Source: Flavobacterium sp. CYK-55
GTDB taxonomy: Bacteria > Bacteroidota > Bacteroidia > Flavobacteriales > Flavobacteriaceae
Assembly (NCBI RefSeq): GCF_018413465.1
Contig: NZ_JAHCDK010000001.1
Location: forward strand, 62,001 to 126,000
Direction of reading: 5' to 3'
DNA: 64,000 bases
Shown here: one piece after another, positions 1 to 8,445 of the stretch
Position numbering within the stretch: the first letter of the stretch is position 1
Layout: every line of letters starts with the position of its first letter
Made by a program: the position numbers and the translations under genes
The notes under the pieces: generated by a model
The model's input: the letters and a program-made list of their open reading frames with translations, nothing else
The model's database searches: none
Told to the model about the DNA's origin: nothing

Positions 1-472
1 CGCCGAGCGAACAAACTACCAGTGGCATTTCAGTAGTTTCGTAGGGAATTCCGACGCTTTCTTTATACCAAAATCCCATCGCTGCACCGGTAGCTGGTAT
101 TGCTTGCATGCCCGTTGCTGATGATTGATGCGGAATTTTGGGTTTGTCTGCATCGCGCAAACTCGGATGACAGTAATACGTGCGCCCTCCTGAAAACGGA
201 TCATCGCGCTTGGCCATGAGTTGCAACATCAAATCATATGGCTGCATCCCAATACCCAGCAACATCGCATCATCACGATAATACGGAAAGGCATAATCCT
301 GAGGCCCGAGTTGCATGGCCAAGGCAATCTGAATCGCTTCGTGCCCGCGTGAAGTAGCGTGTACGTATTTGGAAACGGTTTTGAAATTTTCTTCATACCA
401 CTCAGCCATCGTTTTGGCTGTGGCCATGGTGGTAAAAGCTTTTTGGAGTAATTCTTTGTTTAATGTACTCAT
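1..472 (-). CDS. 2-oxoacid dehydrogenase E1 component, alpha part (partial)
   Basis: This is the amino-terminal part of a thiamine-diphosphate E1 subunit of a branched-chain or related 2-oxoacid dehydrogenase; the rest lies beyond the left edge. The reverse strand reads MSTLNKELLQKAF and continues through ATSRGHEAIQIALAMQ, YYRDDAMLLGIGM and HQSSATGMQAIPATGAA, blocks typical of the E1-alpha fold. E1 decarboxylates the 2-oxoacid and passes the acyl group to lipoyl-E2. The E2 gene lies two genes upstream, and the start codon follows the aminotransferase stop by only 2 nt, so the three genes are co-transcribed. Flavobacterial homologues are often alpha-beta fusions, which cannot be tested here. 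Substrate is unproven; phenylpyruvate or branched-chain oxoacids are both possible. Confidence 0.85.
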   Translation of the reverse strand, partial: MSTLNKELLQKAFTTMATAKTMAEWYEENFKTVSKYVHATSRGHEAIQIALAMQLGPQDYAFPYYRDDAMLLGIGMQPYDLMLQLMAKRDDPFSGGRTYYCHPSLRDADKPKIPHQSSATGMQAIPATGAAMGFWYKESVGIPYETTEMPLVVCSLG

Positions 473-474
473 AT

Positions 475-1545
475 TTATTTTGCCGGAATCATCCAGCCAA
501 ATTGATCTTCTATGGTTTGTTTTTTAATTCCTTCAAGCGTATCGGCTACCATATCTGAAACCGGATTCTCTGATGGGAATTTGATCGTCATATCATTGTT
601 GCCGATTTCTTCAATATGCGCAATTCCTACCGCTGTTCCGGCTCCAAAAGCTTCTTCAAGTGTTCCGTTTTGAGAAGCTGCAACAATTTCATCAAGCGTA
701 ATCGGGCGTTCGGTAACTTCATATCCGCGTGAACGCAAAACATCAATGACACTCATGCGCGTAATGCCGGCCAAGATAGAACCGCTCAAATCAGGTGTGA
801 TGAATTTGCCGTCGATTTTAAAGAAGATGTTCATCGTTCCCACTTCTTGAATGTAGTTGAAATCATGCGCATCGAGCCACAAAACTTGGTCGTAACCTTT
901 GGCTTTGGCATATTCCGTCGGACGAATAGCGGCAGCATAATTTCCGGCGGCTTTGGCCTCACCGGTTCCACCATTCACGGCGCGAACATATTTTTTCTCG
1001 GCGTATAATTTAATCTTACGACTAAAAAACGGTCCGGCCGGCGATCCGATGATTACAAACTTATAAGTGGTGGCTGCACGCATCCCGATAAAAGGCTCGT
1101 CAGCATACATAAATGGTCGCAAATACAAAGCACTGCCTTCTTGGGTGGGAATCCATTGTTTTTCAAGCGCAACAAATTGTTTGAGCGCCTCAACAAATAA
1201 ATCTTCCGGTAAATGAGGCATGCCCATGCGGTCGGCACTAAAATTCATTCGTTTGGCGTTTTGATCCGGTCGAAACAACAGCGGCGTTCCGTCTTGGCCT
1301 AAAGTGGCTTTCATGCCTTCAAAAATAGCCTGGCCATAGTGTAAAGCCATTGCTGCCGGATGCGTTGGAATGAGGTTCAAAGGCTCAATTCGAGGGTTAC
1401 TCCAAGCGCCGTTTACATAATCGCACACAAACATATGATCGGTAAACTGGGTTCCCATCACAATGCTGTTATTGAGTTCTACCTGATCTACTCTTGATTG
1501 CGCTACCGGAGTTATTTTGATGGATGGTGTCATGAGTTCTTGCAT
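475..1545 (-). CDS. ilvE: branched-chain-amino-acid aminotransferase (class IV)
   Basis: A 356-residue fold-type IV PLP transaminase that interconverts branched-chain amino acids and their 2-oxoacids using 2-oxoglutarate. Visible family marks are ALHYGQAIFEGMKA near residue 90, the PLP lysine in GTGEAKAAGNYAAA near residue 200, NYIQEVGTMNIFF and SILAGITRMSVIDV. Length is normal for the long bacterial form. ATG codons at residues 1 and 5 are both possible starts. It sits 4 nt behind the E2 gene and 2 nt before E1. This placement at the end of the phenylacetate island suggests it may supply an oxoacid such as phenylpyruvate to the dehydrogenase; that role is inference, the enzyme family is secure. 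Confidence 0.92.
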   Translation of the reverse strand: MQELMTPSIKITPVAQSRVDQVELNNSIVMGTQFTDHMFVCDYVNGAWSNPRIEPLNLIPTHPAAMALHYGQAIFEGMKATLGQDGTPLLFRPDQNAKRMNFSADRMGMPHLPEDLFVEALKQFVALEKQWIPTQEGSALYLRPFMYADEPFIGMRAATTYKFVIIGSPAGPFFSRKIKLYAEKKYVRAVNGGTGEAKAAGNYAAAIRPTEYAKAKGYDQVLWLDAHDFNYIQEVGTMNIFFKIDGKFITPDLSGSILAGITRMSVIDVLRSRGYEVTERPITLDEIVAASQNGTLEEAFGAGTAVGIAHIEEIGNNDMTIKFPSENPVSDMVADTLEGIKKQTIEDQFGWMIPAK

Positions 1546-1549
1546 GATT

Positions 1550-2827
1550 TTATAGAGTTGTGTTGGTATTAAATTGTTCTAAATAATCGCCTACTTTTCG
1601 CAGGAATGATCCGCCCAAATAACCATCGACTACGCGATGATCAAAGGACAACGATAGGAACATCATACTGCGGATGGCTATTTCATCGCCTTTTTCAGTC
1701 GTAATTACTTCCGGGCGTTTTTTGATGATGCCAAAGGCTAAAATGGCTACTTCGGGTTGGTTAATGATCGGCGTTCCCATCAAACTGCCAAAAGTACCCA
1801 CATTCGAAATTGTAAACGTGCTGCCTTGAATTTCTTCGGGTTTGAGTTTATTGTTGCGCGCGCTTTCGGCCAAATGATTGACGTCTTTGGCCAGAGCAGC
1901 CAAATCTTTCTCACCGGCATTTTTAACCACTGGAACGATTAAATTTCCGCTGGGTAGCGCTGTCGCCATCCCGATGTTGATGTCTTTGCGGACATAGATT
2001 TTGTTGTCTTCTACCGCCACATTAATCAAAGGAAAATCTTGAATTGCTTTGGCTACTGCATCGACAAATATCGGTGTAAAGGTAAGCTTCTCGCCTGTTT
2101 TGGTTTGGAAGGCATCTTTGTGGGCATTGCGCCAAGCCACCAATTCAGTCACATCCACTTCAAGATAAGAGGTTACGTGCGGCGAGGTTTGCTTCGAATA
2201 CACCATATGATCGGCAATCATCTTGCGCATACGATCCATTTCAATGATGTAATCTTTGCCTTCGGTATAATTAATTTTGGGTTTCGGATAACTCGATTGC
2301 GGTCGACTATCTGCCACCGGTTTACTCTGAATTGGATATTTTCGGTTTTTAAGGTAGTTGAACACATCGCTTTTTTGCAAACGGCCCTCCGTGCCCGAAC
2401 CCGGAATGAGTTGTAATTCTTCAATCGATAAGTTTTCTTTCTGAGCTATGCTAATAATCAGCGGCGAAAGAAAAGTATCTGAATTGACTTTTGATAAAGT
2501 TTGGCCGGCGGTTGATTGTTTCGTTGCACGCTGTTCGATGGCAACTGGTTTTTCAACTTCTGTAGATTGATTTGCGGTTTGAACAGCTTCTTCTGAAGCC
2601 TCAATCAAAGCCATCACGGTGCCCACAGCCACGACATCATTTTTTTGAAAACGAATTTCTTTGATGATGCCCGAAACCGGCGAAGGCACTTCACTATCTA
2701 CTTTGTCAGTAGCTACTTCGAGCAAAGTTTCCTCGGCCGAGATAAAATCCCCGACATTTTTGAGCCAACTAATCACCGTGGCTTCAGAAATACTTTCACC
2801 CAACTTGGGCATTTTAAATTCGAACAT
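1550..2827 (-). CDS. 2-oxoacid dehydrogenase E2, dihydrolipoamide acyltransferase
   Basis: A 425-residue E2 core subunit that takes an acyl group from E1 on a lipoyl arm and transfers it to CoA. Domain order is clear: one lipoyl domain (residues 1-76, lipoyl lysine K42 in ATDKVDSEV), a flexible linker, a peripheral subunit-binding domain (about 118-155, LIPGSGTEGRLQKSDV), a second linker and the catalytic domain ending in SLSFDHRVVDGYLGG with the active-site histidine. The gene overlaps nothing and leads into ilvE after 4 nt. A hairpin repeat ends 14 nt before its start codon. No E3 (lipoamide dehydrogenase) is present in the window. The acyl specificity (branched-chain, pyruvate or phenylpyruvate) cannot be read from the sequence. 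Confidence 0.9.
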   Translation of the reverse strand: MFEFKMPKLGESISEATVISWLKNVGDFISAEETLLEVATDKVDSEVPSPVSGIIKEIRFQKNDVVAVGTVMALIEASEEAVQTANQSTEVEKPVAIEQRATKQSTAGQTLSKVNSDTFLSPLIISIAQKENLSIEELQLIPGSGTEGRLQKSDVFNYLKNRKYPIQSKPVADSRPQSSYPKPKINYTEGKDYIIEMDRMRKMIADHMVYSKQTSPHVTSYLEVDVTELVAWRNAHKDAFQTKTGEKLTFTPIFVDAVAKAIQDFPLINVAVEDNKIYVRKDINIGMATALPSGNLIVPVVKNAGEKDLAALAKDVNHLAESARNNKLKPEEIQGSTFTISNVGTFGSLMGTPIINQPEVAILAFGIIKKRPEVITTEKGDEIAIRSMMFLSLSFDHRVVDGYLGGSFLRKVGDYLEQFNTNTTL

Positions 2828-2841
2828 TATATTTTGTTTTA

Positions 2842-2872
2842 AACCTACAAGGTTTGAAAAACCTTGCAGGTT
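2842..2872 (-). repeat. intercistronic hairpin repeat, copy 1
   Basis: An inverted repeat AACCTACAAGGTTT / AAACCTTGCAGGTT with a short loop, 14 nt before the E2 start codon. The one imperfect pair becomes G-U when the minus (transcribed) strand is folded. A sister copy lies before paaG at 10930-10960. There is no T-run on the transcribed strand, so this does not look like a simple terminator. Confidence 0.75.
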
Positions 2873-2876
2873 AAGA

Positions 2877-3473
2877 TTATTTCTTTTTAAATTCTTCTAA
2901 GGTTTTATAAAACGCTTCTTGCGTAGGTCGGTCTTTGGGGATTTCCCGCAAAGGTTCCACCACTTGTAGCGTTTCATAACATTCTTGGGGCAGCTGTTGG
3001 TACAACTGGGTTCCTTTGGTTTTCCAAGCAATCATTTCATCCGAAACATCTTTAATGATTTCAGCCGGATTCCCAACCACCATCTTCCGATTCGGAATCT
3101 GCATGCCCGCTTTGACAAACGCCAATGCCCCGATGATACATTCATCGCCCACATTTACATCATCCATCAACACGGCATTCATCCCAATCAAGCAATTTGC
3201 TCCAATGTTGGCGCCATGAATAATGGCTCCGTGACCAATATGCGCACCCGCTTTCAAGACCATCGTCTTTCCGGGAAACATGTGTAGCGTACAATTCTCT
3301 TGCACATTACACCCGTCTTCAATGATGATTTCGCCCCAATCCCCACGGATCGCAGCCCCGGGTCCAACATATACGTTTTTCCCAATAATCACATTCCCCG
3401 TCACCGAAGCCTGCGGGTGAATAAAACTACTCTCGTGAATAACGGGGATGAACCCTTTGAATGCGTATATCAT
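2877..3473 (-). CDS. paaY: PaaY-like gamma-carbonic anhydrase family protein
   Basis: A 198-residue left-handed beta-helix protein of the gamma-carbonic anhydrase/hexapeptide-repeat family. Hexapeptide turns run from about residue 18 to 135 (HPQASVTGNVIIGKNVYVG, GDWGEIIIEDGCNVQENC, IGHGAIIHGANIG). Metal-ligand histidines are visible in CTLHMFPG and GHGAIIHG. PaaY proteins in phenylacetate clusters act as accessory thioesterases that relieve CoA traps from dead-end intermediates; the carbonic anhydrase activity varies between family members. Its position between the orphan enoyl-CoA hydratase and the E2 gene supports the PaaY assignment rather than a free-standing YrdA homologue. Confidence 0.82.
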   Translation of the reverse strand: MIYAFKGFIPVIHESSFIHPQASVTGNVIIGKNVYVGPGAAIRGDWGEIIIEDGCNVQENCTLHMFPGKTMVLKAGAHIGHGAIIHGANIGANCLIGMNAVLMDDVNVGDECIIGALAFVKAGMQIPNRKMVVGNPAEIIKDVSDEMIAWKTKGTQLYQQLPQECYETLQVVEPLREIPKDRPTQEAFYKTLEEFKKK

Positions 3474-3550
3474 TTTTTATTAGATTAAAGAAGAAAGACC
3501 ATTACATTACAAGAAAAAAGAACAGTTAGTGTCGCTACCACTTCGTCTTT

Positions 3551-3588
3551 CAGCGAAGCGGTCTTTGCTCTTGCAGCGAAGCGGTCTT
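3551..3588. repeat. 15-bp direct repeat pair
   Basis: CAGCGAAGCGGTCTT occurs twice, starting at 3551 and 3574, a 23-bp period, in the 119-nt gap between paaY and the enoyl-CoA hydratase. Its GC content and AGCGAAGCGG core resemble pieces of the dispersed hairpin elements elsewhere in this operon, so it may be a decayed relict. Confidence 0.6.
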
Positions 3589-3592
3589 GCTT

Positions 3593-4342
3593 CTACTTAA
3601 ACTTCTCCAATTTTTGCTTCGTAAACTCACTCAACACCAAACGGCCGCTGATGGCTGCGCGTTCGGCGAGTAAGGTATCCCAATCGTCAGTGCCGCGCCA
3701 GAAGACTTTCTTCATCTCGAGCATAGCTTCGGGATTGTAGGTACAAAGGTGTTGTGCAAATGCCCAAACGGCGGCATCCAATTCTTCTAACGATGGGAAA
3801 ACTTGCGCAAACAAACCTTTCTCACGCGCCCACGAGGCTTCATAAAAGGTATTGGCATCAATCGCAATTTGCGACGTTGCCGAAACACCCATTTTGCGTT
3901 CAATGGCGGGTGACACCACAAAGGGTCCGATCCCCACGTTGAGTTCGCTCAACTTAATCGCGGCAAACTGGGTGGCCATACAATAGTCGGTTGCCGCAGC
4001 AATTCCAACGCCACCACCTACCGTTTTCCCTTGAATACGTCCGATGATAAACTTCGGACATTTGCGCATCGCATTGATGACATTCGCAAAACCCGAGAAA
4101 AATACTTTCCCCGTAGCCGCATCATTGATCGCGATGAGTTCCTTGAAACTCGCCCCCGCACAAAACGTACGGTCGCCACCACTTTGTAAAATAATGACTT
4201 TCACATCGTCGCGGTTGCCCACTTCGGTAATCGTTTGCGCCAATTCAGCTAATACCGCTCCGGGCAACGAATTCTGCTCCGGATGAAAAAACTCAATCGT
4301 AGCTATGTTTTCTTGTATGTTATGTTTTACGTAAGGTTCCAT
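3593..4342 (-). CDS. enoyl-CoA hydratase/isomerase family protein (PaaF-like)
   Basis: A crotonase-fold protein of 249 residues, starting at MEPYVKHNIQ. An upstream in-frame ATG would add 15 residues encoded only by a 7-bp tandem repeat, so it is rejected. Crotonase marks are FCAGASFKELI (oxyanion-hole loop), GKTVGGGVGIAAATDYCMA (second oxyanion-hole glycine) and KLSELNVGIGP, where the glutamate fits a catalytic position. Within the island paaG is the epoxide isomerase, so this second crotonase is the best candidate for the PaaF step, hydration of 2,3-dehydroadipyl-CoA. A different enoyl-CoA substrate linked to the branched-chain genes next door is also possible. Confidence 0.8.
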   Translation of the reverse strand: MEPYVKHNIQENIATIEFFHPEQNSLPGAVLAELAQTITEVGNRDDVKVIILQSGGDRTFCAGASFKELIAINDAATGKVFFSGFANVINAMRKCPKFIIGRIQGKTVGGGVGIAAATDYCMATQFAAIKLSELNVGIGPFVVSPAIERKMGVSATSQIAIDANTFYEASWAREKGLFAQVFPSLEELDAAVWAFAQHLCTYNPEAMLEMKKVFWRGTDDWDTLLAERAAISGRLVLSEFTKQKLEKFK

Positions 4343-4347
4343 AAAAT

Positions 4348-4382
4348 TGTTGATTGTTGATTGTTGATTGTTGATTGTTGAT
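4348..4382. repeat. 7-bp tandem repeat, five copies
   Basis: Five perfect copies of TGTTGAT on the plus strand (ATCAACA on the transcribed strand) end 5 nt before the start codon of the enoyl-CoA hydratase gene, inside its leader. The unit is not a multiple of three and would change leader length, not reading frame, if copy number varied. Confidence 0.85.
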
Positions 4383-4428
4383 TTCAAAAAACTTCTAAAA
4401 TCAAAAATCGTTAATCTTCAATCGTTAA

Positions 4429-6927
4429 TTATAAAAGTCCAAACTGCTCAAAATGATGATTCAAATGTTTGCGCTCGAGTAAATAACTTTCGTAACGATT
4501 CAAATGACCGAAGACCATATTCTTCATCACGGCTTCGGGGTTTTGCTTGAAGAACGTTACATACGCCTCGCGCGCTTCCCAGAATTTGGTTTTGGCAGTT
4601 GCTAAATCGGGATGGATTAAGTCTTCCAACTCCCCTTTTTTCATGGTTGGGAAGGCGGTTCCTTTCGGGAACGGCTCGTAATTGTATAACGAGTGGTGCA
4701 CTTTATCCAAAATCTTCTCGGGCGTCGCAATCTCGAAATCTTGCTTTTCGCCGGACATGATGCGGTAGCCTTCTTCCAAATGTTCAATCAAATGTTGCGG
4801 CGTCAAAATGCCCCATTTCGGTTGCGAAGCTTCGGTCAATCGATCCAAACATTCTTGGATTTTGGCGGTAGTCATTTCGGTAAACACGGTTTGTTTTTTC
4901 TGTACCATGGTCAGAATCGTTGCCACCGCTACCAATTCGTCTTCACTATCAAAGACTTCAACAAACCATTTCACAATCCCACTCGGATGTTCGGCCGAAG
5001 CCACATCACGCTCGATTTTCTGTTTGCACGTGAGTCGCACATACACCGTATCATTATGGTACAACGGACGTAAGAAACGGCATTCTTCCAAACCGTAATT
5101 GGCCGCCACCGGCCCTTTGTTGGGATACACGAACAAACCCGCTGCCGCCGACAATATAAAATAGCCGTGGGCGGTGCGCTTTTCGAAAATACTTCCGTCC
5201 AACGACGTGATATCGGTGTGCGCGTAGAAATGATCCCACGTTAAATTCGCAAAGTTGATGATGTCGGTGTCGGTAATCGTACGCTTGTGCGTTTTCAATG
5301 ACATTCCTGGTTGGATATCCTCCCAATGGTATTGGAACGGATGTTGGTCGGCTTCTTTGTACTTGGCATTGGCTTGATAGATTCCGGTGATTTCGGTTAA
5401 TGTGGTGGGCGAACCTTGAATCGCACAGCGTTGCATATAATGCTTGATACCGCGCACGCCACCCATTTCTTCGCCGCCACCGGCACGCCCAGGGCCACCA
5501 TGAACCAACAGCGGAAGTGGCGAACCGTGACCCGTGCTTTGTTTGGCGTTTTCACGGTTAAGCACTAAAATACGTCCGTGGTGTGACGCTGCATTGACCA
5601 CATAGTCTTTCGCAATTTCATCGGAATTGGTTACAATAGAAGACACTAACGAACCTTTCCCCATTTGGGCCAACTCGATGGCTTCATCCAAATTTTTATA
5701 CGGCATAAGCGTCGACACCGGACCGAAGGCCTCGATTTCGTGCACTGCAGTATGTTCAAAAGGTCGGTCTTGACGCAACAAAACGGGCGCCACGAAAGCA
5801 CCTTGTAAATCGGCACCTTGAAGGGCAATGTTATCCCAATCGCCACCATAAACCAACTGACTGTGCTCAGCCAGTTCGTTCACACGACTTTTGAGTACTT
5901 CAACTTGGTGTTTGCTTACTAAAGCCCCCATGCGCACTTCTTTGAGGCGTGGGTCACCAATCGTTACTTTATCTAAGGATTTGGCCAAGGCATTTTGTAC
6001 CTCATCCATCAAGTTTTCAGGAACAATCATACGGCGAATGGCGGTACATTTCTGTCCGGCCTTCACCGTTATTTCGCTACGCGATTGGTTGATGAATAAA
6101 TCAAATTCGGGTGTTCCCGGCACGGCATCTGCCCCTAAGATAGAAGCATTCAACGAATCCGCTTCCATCGTAAACGGAACGGCTTCTTCGATGATGCGTG
6201 GATGGGCTTTCAACTTACGTCCGGTAGCTGCCGAACCCGTGAAGGTAATCACGTCCTGACTTTCAACCGTATCAAAGATGTTCGTAGCGGTACCACAAAT
6301 GAGTTGCAACGCGCCTTCCGGAAGGATGTTCGACGCAATGATTTCACGCACCACCGCTTCTGTCAAATACGACGTGGAAGGTGCGGGTAAAACCACGGCA
6401 GGCATCCCCGCCATCCAGTTGACCGCGCATTTTTCCAACATTCCCCAAATCGGGAAGTTGAACGCATTGATGTGAATCGCTACCCCTTTTTTGGGCACCA
6501 TAATGTGATGCGCCATAAAACGACCACCACGCGATAAGTCGATGGGATCGCCCTCCACGTGGTAGGGTTGATTCGGAAATAATTTACGGAGTGAGGCATT
6601 GGCAAACAGGTTTCCAAAACCACCTTCAATATCAATCCAGCTATCGACGCGGGTTGCCCCGGTGCGGTAACTGAGGTCATAAAATTGTTCTTTGCGTTTG
6701 TTCAAGTAGAGCGCCAAACTTTTGAGCATATTCCCGCGCTCTTGAAACGTCATTTTACGCAATTGCTCGCCGCCTTTGGTACGACCATAGTGCAAAATAG
6801 CCGGAATATCCAAGCCTTCTACAGAGGTTTCTGCGATAAACTCGCCCGTCACCGCATCATAGGTAGGCAACCCCGAACCGGTGGCGCTGGTCCACTGACC
6901 TAAAACGTAATGTTGAATTTTATTCAT
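4429..6927 (-). CDS. paaZ: PaaZ bifunctional ring-opening enzyme with C-terminal DinB-like domain
   Basis: PaaZ opens oxepin-CoA with its enoyl-CoA-hydratase-type domain and oxidises the semialdehyde with its NADP-dependent aldehyde dehydrogenase domain. Residues 1 to about 520 are the dehydrogenase, with EADSLNASIL and catalytic cysteine in GQKCTAIRRMIVP. Residues about 540-675 are the MaoC-type hydratase, with LTWDHFYAHTD carrying the Asp/His pair. The protein is 832 residues against about 680 in Escherichia coli; the extra 148 residues from about 685 look like a DinB/DUF1569 four-helix domain with possible metal histidines in TPQHLIEHLEE and ERKHLNHHFEQFG. The gene lies 153 nt behind paaJ. 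A later enzyme for this extra domain is unknown. Confidence 0.93.
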   Translation of the reverse strand: MNKIQHYVLGQWTSATGSGLPTYDAVTGEFIAETSVEGLDIPAILHYGRTKGGEQLRKMTFQERGNMLKSLALYLNKRKEQFYDLSYRTGATRVDSWIDIEGGFGNLFANASLRKLFPNQPYHVEGDPIDLSRGGRFMAHHIMVPKKGVAIHINAFNFPIWGMLEKCAVNWMAGMPAVVLPAPSTSYLTEAVVREIIASNILPEGALQLICGTATNIFDTVESQDVITFTGSAATGRKLKAHPRIIEEAVPFTMEADSLNASILGADAVPGTPEFDLFINQSRSEITVKAGQKCTAIRRMIVPENLMDEVQNALAKSLDKVTIGDPRLKEVRMGALVSKHQVEVLKSRVNELAEHSQLVYGGDWDNIALQGADLQGAFVAPVLLRQDRPFEHTAVHEIEAFGPVSTLMPYKNLDEAIELAQMGKGSLVSSIVTNSDEIAKDYVVNAASHHGRILVLNRENAKQSTGHGSPLPLLVHGGPGRAGGGEEMGGVRGIKHYMQRCAIQGSPTTLTEITGIYQANAKYKEADQHPFQYHWEDIQPGMSLKTHKRTITDTDIINFANLTWDHFYAHTDITSLDGSIFEKRTAHGYFILSAAAGLFVYPNKGPVAANYGLEECRFLRPLYHNDTVYVRLTCKQKIERDVASAEHPSGIVKWFVEVFDSEDELVAVATILTMVQKKQTVFTEMTTAKIQECLDRLTEASQPKWGILTPQHLIEHLEEGYRIMSGEKQDFEIATPEKILDKVHHSLYNYEPFPKGTAFPTMKKGELEDLIHPDLATAKTKFWEAREAYVTFFKQNPEAVMKNMVFGHLNRYESYLLERKHLNHHFEQFGLL

Positions 6928-7001
6928 ATCGTTTTTGTTTGACGCTGAGCGTCTTTATATATTTTTTTGAAGCACAAACTCCGGTGCTTTTGGGTATGCT
7001 T

Positions 7002-7063
7002 GGTCCCGCTGTTCGCTGTATCCCTTCACTGCGTTACGGGGATGCCGCTGCCATCGGGGCTAG
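7002..7063 (-). repeat. dispersed hairpin element, copy 1
   Basis: On the minus strand this reads CTAGCCCCGATGGCAGCGG, CATCC, a variable centre, then GGATACAGCGAACAGCGGGA. The same two conserved arms around an unrelated centre recur at 8375, 14695 and 34031. This copy fills the gap between paaZ and paaJ and lies in the direction of transcription. Confidence 0.75.
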
Positions 7064-7080
7064 TTTGAAAACACCTCTTT

Positions 7081-8283
7081 TTAAGCGCGTTCAATAATCA
7101 CTGCATAGCCTTGTCCTACGCCTATACACATGGTAATCAAGGCATATTGTTTTCCGGTTTGCTGCAATTCTAATGCGGCAGAATAGGCAATTCGCGCACC
7201 CGTTACCCCTAGTGGGTGACCGATTGCAATAGCCCCTCCATTGGGGTTGATGCGTGGATCGTTATCGGCTAATCCCAAAGCACGGATGCACGCAATACTT
7301 TGTGCGGCAAAGGCTTCGTTCAACTCAATCACATCCATTTGTTCTAATGTTAAACCCGCTTTCGCTAAGGCTTGCTTACTTGCTTCTACGGGTCCGATAC
7401 CCATAATACGGGGCTCGACTCCCACTACAGCCGAACTCACAATCCGAGCTAAGGGTTTTAATCCGTATTCCGCAACGGCTTCGCTCGAAGCGACAATCAA
7501 GGCTGCCGCACCATCATTCAATCCCGAAGCATTTCCGGCGGTTACGCTACCGTCTTTGCGAAAGGCAGGACGGAGTTTGGCCAATCCTTCCAGAGACGAA
7601 CTGGGTTTGATGAACTCATCCTTAGCAAACACGATGGGATCGCCCTTGCGTTGGGGAATCGTTACAGGAGCAATTTCTTGCGCCAAGCGACCGCTTTGTT
7701 GGGCTGCGGTGGCTTTCTGCTGACTATGTAAGGCGAAGGCATCTTGGTCTTCGCGCGAAATTTGATACAAATCCACTAAGTTCTCAGCGGTTTCTCCCAT
7801 GGCATCAGTGCCGTACATTTCGTGCATTTTGGGATTGACAAATCGCCATCCGAAGCTGGAATCATACATTTTGCTGTCGGTGCCATAGGCCGCTGAAGGC
7901 TTGGACACGACTAAGGGTCCGCGAGTCATGTTTTCGACACCACCGGCAATAAACACTTTTCCGTCTCCGGCTTGGATGGCACGATGCGCGTGAATGACTG
8001 CTGAGAGTCCGGAGCTACACAAACGGTTGACGGTTTCTCCCGGAACGGTATACGGCAAGCCCGCCAACAATAACGCCATACGCGCTACGTTGCGGTTGTC
8101 TTCACCGGCTTGGTTGGCACAGCCTAAAATCACATCGGCATAAGCGTCTGTGGGGATTTGTGCATTGCGCTGCACCAGGGCTTTAATCACGTGTGCCGCC
8201 AGATCGTCGGGGCGCACTGCTGCGAGTGTTCCTTGGTAATTTCCGATGGGCGTTCGAAGGCCGTCGATGATGTAGGATTCCAT
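7081..8283 (-). CDS. paaJ: acetyl-CoA acyltransferase (3-oxoadipyl-CoA / 3-oxo-5,6-didehydrosuberyl-CoA thiolase)
   Basis: A 400-residue degradative thiolase that cleaves the beta-keto-CoA intermediates of the phenylacetate pathway to acetyl-CoA and a shorter acyl-CoA. The acyl-carrying cysteine lies in VNRLCSSGLSAV, the catalytic histidine in GGAIAIGHPLGVTGAR and the second cysteine in TMCIGVGQGYAVI. The start is placed at MESYIIDGLRTPIG, which matches the family start; an ATG two codons upstream is also possible. PcaF of the beta-ketoadipate route is nearly indistinguishable, but its position between paaI and paaZ supports PaaJ. Confidence 0.93.
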   Translation of the reverse strand: MESYIIDGLRTPIGNYQGTLAAVRPDDLAAHVIKALVQRNAQIPTDAYADVILGCANQAGEDNRNVARMALLLAGLPYTVPGETVNRLCSSGLSAVIHAHRAIQAGDGKVFIAGGVENMTRGPLVVSKPSAAYGTDSKMYDSSFGWRFVNPKMHEMYGTDAMGETAENLVDLYQISREDQDAFALHSQQKATAAQQSGRLAQEIAPVTIPQRKGDPIVFAKDEFIKPSSSLEGLAKLRPAFRKDGSVTAGNASGLNDGAAALIVASSEAVAEYGLKPLARIVSSAVVGVEPRIMGIGPVEASKQALAKAGLTLEQMDVIELNEAFAAQSIACIRALGLADNDPRINPNGGAIAIGHPLGVTGARIAYSAALELQQTGKQYALITMCIGVGQGYAVIIERA

Positions 8284-8374
8284 ATACATTTATTTGATTT
8301 CAGATTGTAGATTTCAGATGGATGATTTGAATGCTACAAACTTATTTTTAAACTTTATTTTCTTTAACACTAAA

Positions 8375-8437
8375 GCCCTAGCCCTGATTAAGCCGATATC
8401 CTCGTAGCAAAGCGGAGAGATAAAGGCGAAAGCAGGA
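8375..8437 (+). repeat. dispersed hairpin element, copy 2
   Basis: Reads GCCCTAGCCCTGATTAAGCC, GATATCCTC, a short loop, GAG, then AGATAAAGGCGAAAGCAGG on the plus strand, opposite to the surrounding genes. It fills the gap between paaJ and paaI and shares both arms with copies 1, 3 and 4. Confidence 0.75.
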
Positions 8438-8445
8438 AATAGCTT

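Noticed and set aside
4343..4387. Upstream ATG extending the enoyl-CoA hydratase
   Set aside because: The extension only translates a 7-bp tandem repeat and matches no family sequence.
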